DNA of 14,796 nucleotides from Candidatus Avelusimicrobium stercoris (GTDB lineage Bacteria > Elusimicrobiota > Elusimicrobia > Elusimicrobiales > Elusimicrobiaceae): NCBI GenBank assembly GCA_002432025.1, contig DJFE01000007.1, forward strand, positions 27,632 through 42,427. The letters run 5' to 3'. The notes under the pieces are model-generated. The model was not told the DNA's origin. It ran no database searches and saw nothing but the letters and a program-made list of their open reading frames with translations. Position 1 is the stretch's first letter, and the number at the start of each line of letters is the position of its first letter. The position numbers were made by a program, and so were the translations under genes. Shown here piece by piece: positions 6,059 through 12,443 of the stretch.

Positions 6059-6624
6059 TAGGCCGCCACGCGTTCCACATAGTTGCCGGTGCGGGTATCT
6101 ACCAGCACGGTATCGCCTTCGTTGATAAAAAGCGGCACTTTGATTACGGCGCCGGTTTCTAACGTGGCTTCCTTGGTAGTGTTAGCGACGGTATCGCCCT
6201 TCACGCCCGGAACGGTGGACGCAATTTTGAGCGGTACTTTAATCGGCAGTTCCACGTTAAAAAGTTGGTTGTTAATATAGATGCCGATAGCGTCCATATT
6301 ATCCTTTAAGTATTTGCTCAAATCGCCCAATTTTTTAAGCGGTACTTCAATTTGGTCGTAGGTTTCCGCGTTCATAAAGGTGGCCATATCGCCGTTGGTG
6401 TACAAATATTGGAAGGGGCGTTTTTCAACTTCCACTTCTTTGAATTTGTCTTCGGGGCGGTAAGCCGTTTCAATCACGGAACCGGTGTTAATGTTGCGCA
6501 GTTTCACGCGAACGACGGCGCGAGCCTGGCTTTTGCGGTGGTGTTGGAATTCAATAATTTCTACCAACTGACCGTTTTCGTCTTCAAAAATAAGACCTTC
6601 ACGAAATTCTGTCGTGCTAAGCAT
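6058..6624 (-). CDS. efp: Elongation factor P
   Basis: EF-P binds stalled ribosomes between the P and E sites and promotes peptide bonds at consecutive prolines. The 188 residues cover all three domains: an N-terminal KOW-like domain, the OB domain with YLYTNGDMATFMNAETYDQI (73-92), and the C-terminal OB domain with PGVKGDT (139-145) and ETGAVIKVPLFINEGDTVLVDTRTGNYVERV (156-186 region). The loop that reaches the P-site tRNA is unusual: aligned without gaps from RVKLR (39-43), the tip position (Lys34 in E. coli) is Gln33 and the canonical PGKG reads KSQA. Lys31 sits two residues before the tip. Start: AGAGGT (6631-6636 on the plus strand) precedes the ATG. The gene follows two M24 peptidases, a known neighbourhood for efp. 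Confidence 0.96.
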   Translation of the reverse strand: MLSTTEFREGLIFEDENGQLVEIIEFQHHRKSQARAVVRVKLRNINTGSVIETAYRPEDKFKEVEVEKRPFQYLYTNGDMATFMNAETYDQIEVPLKKLGDLSKYLKDNMDAIGIYINNQLFNVELPIKVPLKIASTVPGVKGDTVANTTKEATLETGAVIKVPLFINEGDTVLVDTRTGNYVERVAA

Positions 6625-6641
6625 TTTTATTACCTCTTTTC

Positions 6642-6653
6642 GGGCCGAAGCCC
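6642..6653 (-). promoter_or_regulatory. UUCG-tetraloop hairpin between M24 gene and efp
   Basis: On the minus strand GGGC-TTCG-GCCC forms a short hairpin with the very stable UUCG tetraloop, located in the 35-base gap just upstream of the efp ribosome-binding site. No T tract follows, so it is not a normal terminator; it may be an mRNA processing or stability element. The effect is inferred. Confidence 0.4.
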
Positions 6654-6659
6654 AAGAAT

Positions 6660-7724
6660 CTATTTGTGCGTCAATTTTTTGGAACCGTCCTTGGTAAGCA
6701 GGAAACTGTCTTCCAAGCGGATACCCCAGCGCCCGTCAAAATAAATGCCGGGCTCCACGGTTACTACAAAGTTTTCCTCCAACCCGTCCGGCGCGCCGGA
6801 GCGCAAAATCGGGCGGTCGTGCACTACGAGACCAATCGCGTGGCCCGTAGTGTGGAAAAATTCCTTTCCATACCCCGCGGCTTCAATTACGCTGCGTGCG
6901 GCGCGGTCAATTTCTCCCGCCGTCGCACCCGGGCGCAAGGCTTTTACGCCTGCCGTGCGGGCTTTGTCCACAATGTTCCAAATCTTTTTGTATTCAGCCG
7001 GCTCTTTTTTGCCGTGCCACCAACTGCGCGTCATATCCGAGCAGTACCCTTCGTAAAAACAGCCAAAATCCATTAACACGGGTTCCTCGGCCTTCAACTT
7101 GCGCGTTTTGCTGGCAGTATGGTGAGCGTCAGCGGTGTTTTCGCCAAAGCACACAATATTAAACGGAATAGAATCCGCCCCGCGGCGAAGCATCGCCACC
7201 GCCATTAAAATCCGCACATCGTCCTCCGTCATCCCGGTTTTAATCTGCGGGAAAACTTCGTCAAACGCTTGGGCGGCGATTTTGCAGGCTTTTTTGATAC
7301 GGGCGACTTCGTCGTCGTATTTTTTAAGGCGCATTTCGCCAATGAGCCCTTCGGCACGGCTAAGGCCGCTATCCAAAAGTTTCTGCCCTGTGGCCAGGTC
7401 CACAAGCGCCGGGTCAAAGGCTACGGTCTTTAAACCGCGCTTTTTGATTTCCGTTAAAGCCCCGTCCAACATCCCGCCAAAGGGAACAATAATTGTTTTT
7501 AAAAATTTGGCGGCGGGCACCATTTTGCTGGCAATTAACTGCTTGGTTACGCACCAAGCCTTAGTAGGCATAATCAAAAATACGGCTTCCCCGGCAGAGA
7601 GTTCAATGCCGGACAAGTAGCGCTGTTCCAGCGGGTCGGCGGTTAAATAGCCGTCCAGCCCCGCTTGTTTGAGTACGTGGCGGAAATCACGCATCCGCTC
7701 TTGGGAAAAATCTTTACTTGCCAT
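6660..7724 (-). CDS. M24B metallopeptidase, Xaa-Pro type (copy 1)
   Basis: A 354-residue cytosolic peptidase with the N-terminal creatinase-like domain (about 1-130) and the C-terminal pita-bread catalytic domain (about 140-354). The five metal ligands are present: Asp219 (MDFGC), Asp230 (CSDMTRSW), His295 (TGHAIGL), Glu324 (TVEPGIY) and Glu338 (RLEDSF). Family members remove an N-terminal residue before proline or cut Xaa-Pro dipeptides. Around the metal-ligand histidine it reads GHAIGLVVHD where its neighbour and typical members read GHGVGIEIHE, so substrate preference may differ. The ATG follows the stop of the upstream paralogue after one base; only a weak GAAG ribosome-binding site is seen, so coupling is likely. 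It lies 35 bases upstream of efp. Confidence 0.92.
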   Translation of the reverse strand: MASKDFSQERMRDFRHVLKQAGLDGYLTADPLEQRYLSGIELSAGEAVFLIMPTKAWCVTKQLIASKMVPAAKFLKTIIVPFGGMLDGALTEIKKRGLKTVAFDPALVDLATGQKLLDSGLSRAEGLIGEMRLKKYDDEVARIKKACKIAAQAFDEVFPQIKTGMTEDDVRILMAVAMLRRGADSIPFNIVCFGENTADAHHTASKTRKLKAEEPVLMDFGCFYEGYCSDMTRSWWHGKKEPAEYKKIWNIVDKARTAGVKALRPGATAGEIDRAARSVIEAAGYGKEFFHTTGHAIGLVVHDRPILRSGAPDGLEENFVVTVEPGIYFDGRWGIRLEDSFLLTKDGSKKLTHK

Positions 7725-7725
7725 A

Positions 7726-8784
7726 TTATTTCTTCGTTAAAATATTGGCCCCGGTTTGGGTTACAGACACGGTGTCTTCCAAACGCACGCCGTATTTACC
7801 CGGCAGATAAATGCCCGGCTCCACGGTTACAATGTTCCCCTCTTTTAAGATAGAAGCGGAATTTTGTGCGTTGTACGGTTCCTCGTGGATTTCAATCCCC
7901 ACACCGTGCCCCGTGCCGTGCGTATAATATTGGCCGTATCCGGCCGCTTCAATAATTTCGCGCGCGGCCGCATCCACGGCTTTGCACGCTACGCCGATAC
8001 CTACTTTTTTAATGCCTGCCTTGCGGGCGGTATCGGTAATTTCCCAAATCTTTTTGTATTCGGCGGGTTCGTTTTTGCCGTGCCACCAACTGCGCGTCAT
8101 ATCCGAACAATACCCTTTGTACACGCAACCGAAATCAATTAAAACGGCATCGTCTTCTTTGAGTTTGGTATCTCCCGTTTCGTGGTGCGGGTTGGCGGCG
8201 TTTGCGCCAAACGCCACAATGGTATTAAAAGAGGTGGAGGTGGCGCCGTGTTCGCGCATAAATTTTTCCATTTCCGCGGCCATTTCGCACTCGGTCATAC
8301 CGGTTTTTACGCGCGGCAAAATGTATTCATACGTCAGGTATGCAATGCGGTTGGATTCGCGCATCGCTTTGAGTTCCGCTTCGTCCTTGGTTTTGCGCAG
8401 TTCCGTAACAAAACTGGGCAGTTGCACAAGGCCGTTTTTCAGCATTAATTCGCCGTTTAAAAAGGATTCTTTTTCTGCGTCAAAGCCTACCTTTTTAAGG
8501 CCCAACTCTTTGACCTTGGCCACGGTGGCGGCTACACGGTTTTCCCCGCCGATAACTTCCATATACGGGGCAAACTTGCTAAACGGCTCCACATACAGTT
8601 CGCGCGTAAAGCACACAATGCCGTTTGTATGAATTAAAAAAACGGATTCATTTGGGTAAAAGAAGAAATTGCTCAAATAAAATTGGTCTAAATTGTTGGT
8701 AACAACCAGGCCGTCCAACTTGTTTTGTTGCATTAAATTTTTAAGCGCGGCCAAGCGGTCCGCCGTTACAATTTTTTCAGCCAT
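7726..8784 (-). CDS. M24B metallopeptidase, Xaa-Pro type (copy 2)
   Basis: A 352-residue paralogue of the next gene, with the same two-domain layout: creatinase-like N-terminal domain (about 1-135) and pita-bread catalytic domain. Metal ligands are Asp217 (IDFGC), Asp228 (CSDMTRSW), His293 (GTGHGVG), Glu322 (TVEPGIY) and Glu336 (RLEDTV). The surroundings GHGVGIEIHEEP are canonical, so this is the more standard Xaa-Pro peptidase of the pair. Start: GGAGG at 8793-8797, eight bases before the ATG. It is the first gene of a tight six-gene unit (M24, M24, efp, unknown, DUF192, outer-membrane protein) driven by a promoter at 8815-8843. An M24 peptidase next to efp is common in bacteria; the tandem duplication is less so. 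Confidence 0.93.
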   Translation of the reverse strand: MAEKIVTADRLAALKNLMQQNKLDGLVVTNNLDQFYLSNFFFYPNESVFLIHTNGIVCFTRELYVEPFSKFAPYMEVIGGENRVAATVAKVKELGLKKVGFDAEKESFLNGELMLKNGLVQLPSFVTELRKTKDEAELKAMRESNRIAYLTYEYILPRVKTGMTECEMAAEMEKFMREHGATSTSFNTIVAFGANAANPHHETGDTKLKEDDAVLIDFGCVYKGYCSDMTRSWWHGKNEPAEYKKIWEITDTARKAGIKKVGIGVACKAVDAAAREIIEAAGYGQYYTHGTGHGVGIEIHEEPYNAQNSASILKEGNIVTVEPGIYLPGKYGVRLEDTVSVTQTGANILTKK

Positions 8785-8814
8785 TATATTTTCCTCCGAA
8801 ACCTCTATACAGAT

Positions 8815-8843
8815 ATCATAACAATTTTACAGCGCGTTCACAA
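8815..8843 (-). promoter_or_regulatory. Promoter of the M24-efp operon
   Basis: On the minus strand, -35 TTGTGA (8838-8843), a 17-base spacer and -10 TATGAT (8815-8820), the latter also preceded by TGT so that it reads as an extended -10. Transcription should start near 8808, about 24 bases before the ATG, leaving room for the GGAGG ribosome-binding site. Confidence 0.6.
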
Positions 8844-8872
8844 TTAATAGTTTTCGCGCGCGTAGGAGAATA

Positions 8873-8905
8873 TTGCGGTAAAACCGCGCCAGAATATAAT
8901 ATAAT
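8873..8905 (+). promoter_or_regulatory. Promoter abutting the start of the 538-residue protein gene
   Basis: -35-like TTGCGG (8873-8878), a 16-base spacer and TATAAT (8895-8900); a second TATAAT overlaps at 8900-8905. Predicted starts of transcription fall about 3-8 bases before the ATG at 8915, leaving no room for a normal ribosome-binding site. A 13-base perfect palindrome (GCGGT-AAA-ACCGC, 8875-8887) covers the -35 and spacer and could be an operator. Confidence 0.5.
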
Positions 8906-8914
8906 AATGGAAGT

Positions 8915-10531
8915 ATGCCACAATATGCGTTTTTTAAAAAATTTCTGCTGGGCGCACTTTTAGCGTGCGTTCCGTTTGCGTTACAGGCCGAAGTATTTAC
9001 GTCTAAGGACGGGGCTTTTACGCTGGATATGCCCGCGGGCTGGAAACAGGTGCAAAACGCGCCCGAACCTACGGTGCTTTCCCTGCAAAAGGGCGCCTCG
9101 CGCCTGGACATTAAAAGCGTGTCTTGCACCACCGAAACCTGCATTGAAAAGAAAATTAACGCAGATTTGGCCGATGTAAAAAGCAAAAAAATGCAGGTAG
9201 TCGGCAATTCCTATACCGGGGAAGAAATTAAACGCATTGAATTTTCCACCGGGGACCCTTTCTTCTACATCAGTTTCTTTACGCCCAAAAACGATTTTAG
9301 CGCGGGGTATTTTTTAATTGATTCCAAGGCCTATTCCATTTTAGCCAAAGAACTGACTTACGCGGAAACCGACTTGGTATTTTCGTTTATTTCCCCGGTT
9401 GAAAAGCCGGAAGTAAAGCCCTTAGAACTGGATTTAAAGGATCCGCGCGCTTATGACATTGCCGCCCTGCCCGCCGTACACGAAGAAGCCTTGGAAGAAA
9501 CGGTTGTCGCTCCGTCGGCGGAAACAACTCCGCAACAAACCGAACCCGCTAAGGCAAAAAAGCCGTCGGTATCCTTTACCGCCAAGGTAAAAAAAGTATG
9601 GAACGCCTTAAAGGGCAAAACGCTTTTATCCAAAAATATGCCGCCGTATGTGCGCCAGTTGGGCCGCGGGTTTGACGTGCTGACGGTCCTGGGGCTGCTG
9701 TTTATTTTGCTTCTTACCGGGGCCGGATGCGTGCGCCCGTTTTTGCGCAAAGGGGTAAATCTCCCCCCGGCCAACCCCAACTCGCTTTATCCCATTTGGT
9801 TTAAACGCCTCTACGGCACGCCGTCGCTCATCTTCCGCGCCAAAGACAACCAAGGCAATACGCTTATTTCGCTGTCCTCGCGCTGGGATAGTTTGTTTTT
9901 ATTCTCGGGGTTATTGTTAATTGTGCTGTCCTTTGCGGTGCTGGCGGTGGCTGGGCTGTGTGAACAGACGGACTTGCTTCCCGTTTCTAACTTTGTGTAT
10001 AACACAGTTTATTCCGCCTGCTCGCTGATTATTCCGCTGGGCGGGATTGTGTTTTTCTGCGGGCTGGTGTGGTCCCAGTTGGTCCTGCGCGAGATTACGC
10101 TCTTTGACCGTAAGGGGCAAAAGGCCGCTATTATTTTGCAGAAAGGTTTTGGGCTTAAAAACGAACGGTACGAGATTTATTTCGCCCGCTCCAAGGATGT
10201 GCTGGTAGTTACCCGCCAACGCTTTGCCTGCCGCCGCAACTGGCGTTTATTTACGCGCGAGGGTGCGGCACTGGCGCACCTGACGGAACCCAGTTTGGGT
10301 AAAGCCCTGCTGCGCAAGGTTTGCGGGCACTTATGGGGGCTGTTGCGCGCGGATTACACGATAAGCGGCGCAATGGACGCGCAAGGAGCCTTGCAAAATA
10401 CGCACGCACCATTTGACAGTTTTGTATGCAACATTGATAAGCCGCAAGCCATTAACGCACGCGATTTGTTGGCAGTTTCCCTGCTGATAAACATCCGCGA
10501 CCGCGACAAATGGTATCCGTGGTTCAACTGA
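8915..10531 (+). CDS. Secreted/membrane protein with PsbP/DcrB-like N-terminal domain
   Basis: This 538-residue protein is not assigned to a known family with confidence. Residues 1-25 are a signal peptide (cleavage after LQA). Residues 26-162 (EVFTSKDGAFTLDMPAGW onward) look like the small PsbP/DcrB-type fold often seen outside the cytoplasmic membrane, with Cys71 and Cys76. A proline-, glutamate- and lysine-rich linker follows (163-245). Hydrophobic segments lie at about 254-272, 328-349 and 363-389. The last 150 residues are soluble, ending in DLLAVSLLINIRDRDKWYPWFN; their strand-turn pattern faintly recalls the scramblase/LURP-one (Tubby-like) fold, but this is a guess. The ATG at 8915 gives the complete signal peptide. 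TATAAT boxes end 9-14 bases upstream with no Shine-Dalgarno, suggesting a near-leaderless mRNA. It converges on the DUF2207 gene. Confidence 0.65.
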   Translation: MPQYAFFKKFLLGALLACVPFALQAEVFTSKDGAFTLDMPAGWKQVQNAPEPTVLSLQKGASRLDIKSVSCTTETCIEKKINADLADVKSKKMQVVGNSYTGEEIKRIEFSTGDPFFYISFFTPKNDFSAGYFLIDSKAYSILAKELTYAETDLVFSFISPVEKPEVKPLELDLKDPRAYDIAALPAVHEEALEETVVAPSAETTPQQTEPAKAKKPSVSFTAKVKKVWNALKGKTLLSKNMPPYVRQLGRGFDVLTVLGLLFILLLTGAGCVRPFLRKGVNLPPANPNSLYPIWFKRLYGTPSLIFRAKDNQGNTLISLSSRWDSLFLFSGLLLIVLSFAVLAVAGLCEQTDLLPVSNFVYNTVYSACSLIIPLGGIVFFCGLVWSQLVLREITLFDRKGQKAAIILQKGFGLKNERYEIYFARSKDVLVVTRQRFACRRNWRLFTREGAALAHLTEPSLGKALLRKVCGHLWGLLRADYTISGAMDAQGALQNTHAPFDSFVCNIDKPQAINARDLLAVSLLINIRDRDKWYPWFN

Positions 10532-10535
10532 TTTC

Positions 10536-10564
10536 AAAAAACCCCGCCGAAAGCGGGGTTTTTT
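10536..10564. terminator. Bidirectional intrinsic terminator
   Basis: AAAAAACCCCGC (10536-10547) pairs perfectly with GCGGGGTTTTTT (10553-10564) across the loop CGAAA. It starts four bases after the plus-strand stop codon and lies about 30 bases after the minus-strand DUF2207 stop, so it serves both converging genes. Confidence 0.92.
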
Positions 10565-10593
10565 ATCATATTTATATTTGCGGGTGCAGAACG

Positions 10594-12381
10594 TTACCTT
10601 CCGCCGCCACCGCCTCCGCCACAACCACCGCCGGAAAATCCGCCGCCGCCCGAACCGCCCTTTGACGAAGACGAAGAGACGGCACTCCCCAGAGAAGACG
10701 ACAGCGTATTTAAGCCGTGCAAATTTCCGACATACAGTCCGCGCGAACGGACGGCCTTTTCCACTATTTCGGCCGATAGCGTACGCTCAAAATAGGAAAT
10801 CCATTTATTTTCCACGCCCAACACAAACGCATAGGGCAGATAATCGCAAAATATTTTTTCCGCATCCGCCGGGTTGGAAGCGGCCACTCTTCCCCCCTCG
10901 CCGATTTTTAAATATTCCTTAAAGCCCTCAATCTCGTCCATTTTCTGCCGGCCTACCCGTGTATAGGCTTTAATCCACCAGACAAAAAAAGCGGCGGATA
11001 CAACAACAAACACTACGCCCGCAAGTACGGGAAGAGCCTCAAATTCCCGCAAGGCAGTAAAAAACAGCGGCGCAACAAACAAGACAAAAACACAGGCATA
11101 AACCGTCATAAACCAGTTTTTAAAGGCAACCAGCGGCACCCATATAGCCAACATCATAAAAAACGCCCCGGGCACCAGCAAATCCATCCCGCCCATTTTA
11201 AACAGCAGAAATGCAAAATAGGCCAGTACCAAATAAGTGGGCAAATTCCAGGCCATATTTTCCGTAAAATACGGCTTTTTATCCGCTTCTAATTTTTTTT
11301 GCAATTCCTTTCCGGCCTTTAAAAAGGTTTCCCGGAAGGCTTGGCTAACCATAACCTCTTTGGTTCTGCCGGGGAATAACGCTTGAAGCACTGCTCGTTC
11401 TTCCTTGGCTAAAACAGGCTTTTCCTCCGGCGAAACATCTAGGCGCTGCAAGGTATATTCGCGCGTTAAAAAGTTCTTCTTCTCCTGTATTTTTATTACG
11501 CCTTTTACCGCCAAACTGACCAGCACCACCGTAAGCAAATTATCCAACTTGCCATAGCAATAGACATAACCCGTTAAAGCGGGCGAAAACCCGGCTGGCG
11601 GCTCAAACTGCCGCAGGACGCGCGCCTTGGGGTCCCGCCCCACACGGTTCCAGGCCCACAGATAATACGCCCAAAGCAACAGCAGCACCGTGCAAACCGC
11701 GCCCCAGCCATACGGGTCCAATAAAACATCTCTCCACGTTTTGACGGGAGGCATAATGAGCCCTTTGGCAAACGGCACCGCCACGGTAAAGCCCTCGTAG
11801 GCAGACAGCGGGCGGAGCGTCCAAAAGGAAAGTTTTTCAAAATCCCCGCTCGCGTCGTTTCCTTGGCTGCCATAGGCGCCCGTGTAAAGGGAAATGCGGC
11901 TTTTATCCACCTGTGCGCCGTCCGGCAAGTGGAGGAAAAACCGCGCCGTTTCTATGGGAAAATTCCACCCGTTTCCCGTTACGTTCCAATAAAATTCGTC
12001 GTAGCCGTCCAAGAACAAAATAACATTAGGTATAGAATAAACCAACCGGTATGTATGCGCGCCGGGGGCAATATAATTATCGTCGCCAAAGTTTACGCGC
12101 AAGTTTTTAGCGTCCACGCGCTCGGTAAAATACGGGTGTGGCGCTCCGTCCATTGTCAGGGACTCCACCTTCACGGGATTTTTGCGCGAAGAGGGTAGTT
12201 CGCGGTAGATACCGCGGCTGATTTGTTGATGTTCCGCCACGACGGAAATTTCTTCCGCTATCCGCACGGTGGCGTTGGTATCTACCCAAGCCGTGGAATC
12301 AAAGCGCGTAATCCGCTCGGCCGCCCAAGCGTGCGCGGCAAACAATAAGGTAAGAAGTAAAAGGATTATTTTATTTTTCAT
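10594..12381 (-). CDS. DUF2207 domain membrane protein with Gly-rich tail
   Basis: A 595-residue inner-membrane protein of the DUF2207 family, function unknown. Residues 1-20 are a signal peptide. The periplasmic N-terminal domain (about 21-220) contains the typical RGIYRELP (56-63) and YWNVTGNGWNFPI (131-143) motifs. A membrane segment (226-244) leads to NRVGRDPKARVLRQFEPPAGFSP (245-267 region), a family hallmark. Further membrane segments lie at about 380-395, 399-418, 424-443 and 451-470. A conserved cytosolic part (DEIEGFKEYLKIGE, then DYLPYAFVLGVENKW) follows, and the protein ends in a serine run and a glycine-rich tail (576-594) with a single cysteine, also usual in this family. TGCTACAAT, an extended -10, lies only seven bases before the ATG and no ribosome-binding site is seen. 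It is divergent from dacB. Confidence 0.88.
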   Translation of the reverse strand: MKNKIILLLLTLLFAAHAWAAERITRFDSTAWVDTNATVRIAEEISVVAEHQQISRGIYRELPSSRKNPVKVESLTMDGAPHPYFTERVDAKNLRVNFGDDNYIAPGAHTYRLVYSIPNVILFLDGYDEFYWNVTGNGWNFPIETARFFLHLPDGAQVDKSRISLYTGAYGSQGNDASGDFEKLSFWTLRPLSAYEGFTVAVPFAKGLIMPPVKTWRDVLLDPYGWGAVCTVLLLLWAYYLWAWNRVGRDPKARVLRQFEPPAGFSPALTGYVYCYGKLDNLLTVVLVSLAVKGVIKIQEKKNFLTREYTLQRLDVSPEEKPVLAKEERAVLQALFPGRTKEVMVSQAFRETFLKAGKELQKKLEADKKPYFTENMAWNLPTYLVLAYFAFLLFKMGGMDLLVPGAFFMMLAIWVPLVAFKNWFMTVYACVFVLFVAPLFFTALREFEALPVLAGVVFVVVSAAFFVWWIKAYTRVGRQKMDEIEGFKEYLKIGEGGRVAASNPADAEKIFCDYLPYAFVLGVENKWISYFERTLSAEIVEKAVRSRGLYVGNLHGLNTLSSSLGSAVSSSSSKGGSGGGGFSGGGCGGGGGGGR

Positions 12382-12388
12382 TTTTTTT

Positions 12389-12397
12389 ATTGTAGCA
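12389..12397 (-). promoter_or_regulatory. Extended -10 promoter of the DUF2207 gene
   Basis: On the minus strand TGCTACAAT (extended -10, TGn plus TACAAT). Seven bases separate it from the ATG at 12381, so transcription is predicted to begin at or one base before the start codon. No -35 is evident and the gap is only A residues, without a Shine-Dalgarno. Confidence 0.55.
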
Positions 12398-12428
12398 ATT
12401 TTCCGCTCCTGCGCGGGCGGGCTAATTT

Positions 12429-12437
12429 TGATATCCT
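12429..12437 (+). promoter_or_regulatory. Extended -10 promoter of dacB
   Basis: TGATATCCT (TGn plus TATCCT, four of six consensus bases) ends six bases before the dacB ATG. The sequence between is TATATA, with no Shine-Dalgarno. It faces away from the DUF2207 promoter, the two -10 boxes being about 35 bases apart within a 62-base divergent gap. Confidence 0.4.
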
Positions 12438-12443
12438 ATATAT

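Noticed and set aside
7227..7252. Another GTCATCCC...GCGGGA hairpin repeat
   Set aside because: It lies in the conserved peptidase motif coding for FPQIKTGMTEDD; the paralogue has the same codons diverged at this site, so it is coincidental coding sequence.
10597..10680. Glycine-rich 3' end of the DUF2207 gene as a repeat expansion or frameshift
   Set aside because: Ser-rich and Gly-rich tails are usual in DUF2207 proteins, and the frame stays open to a normal stop.
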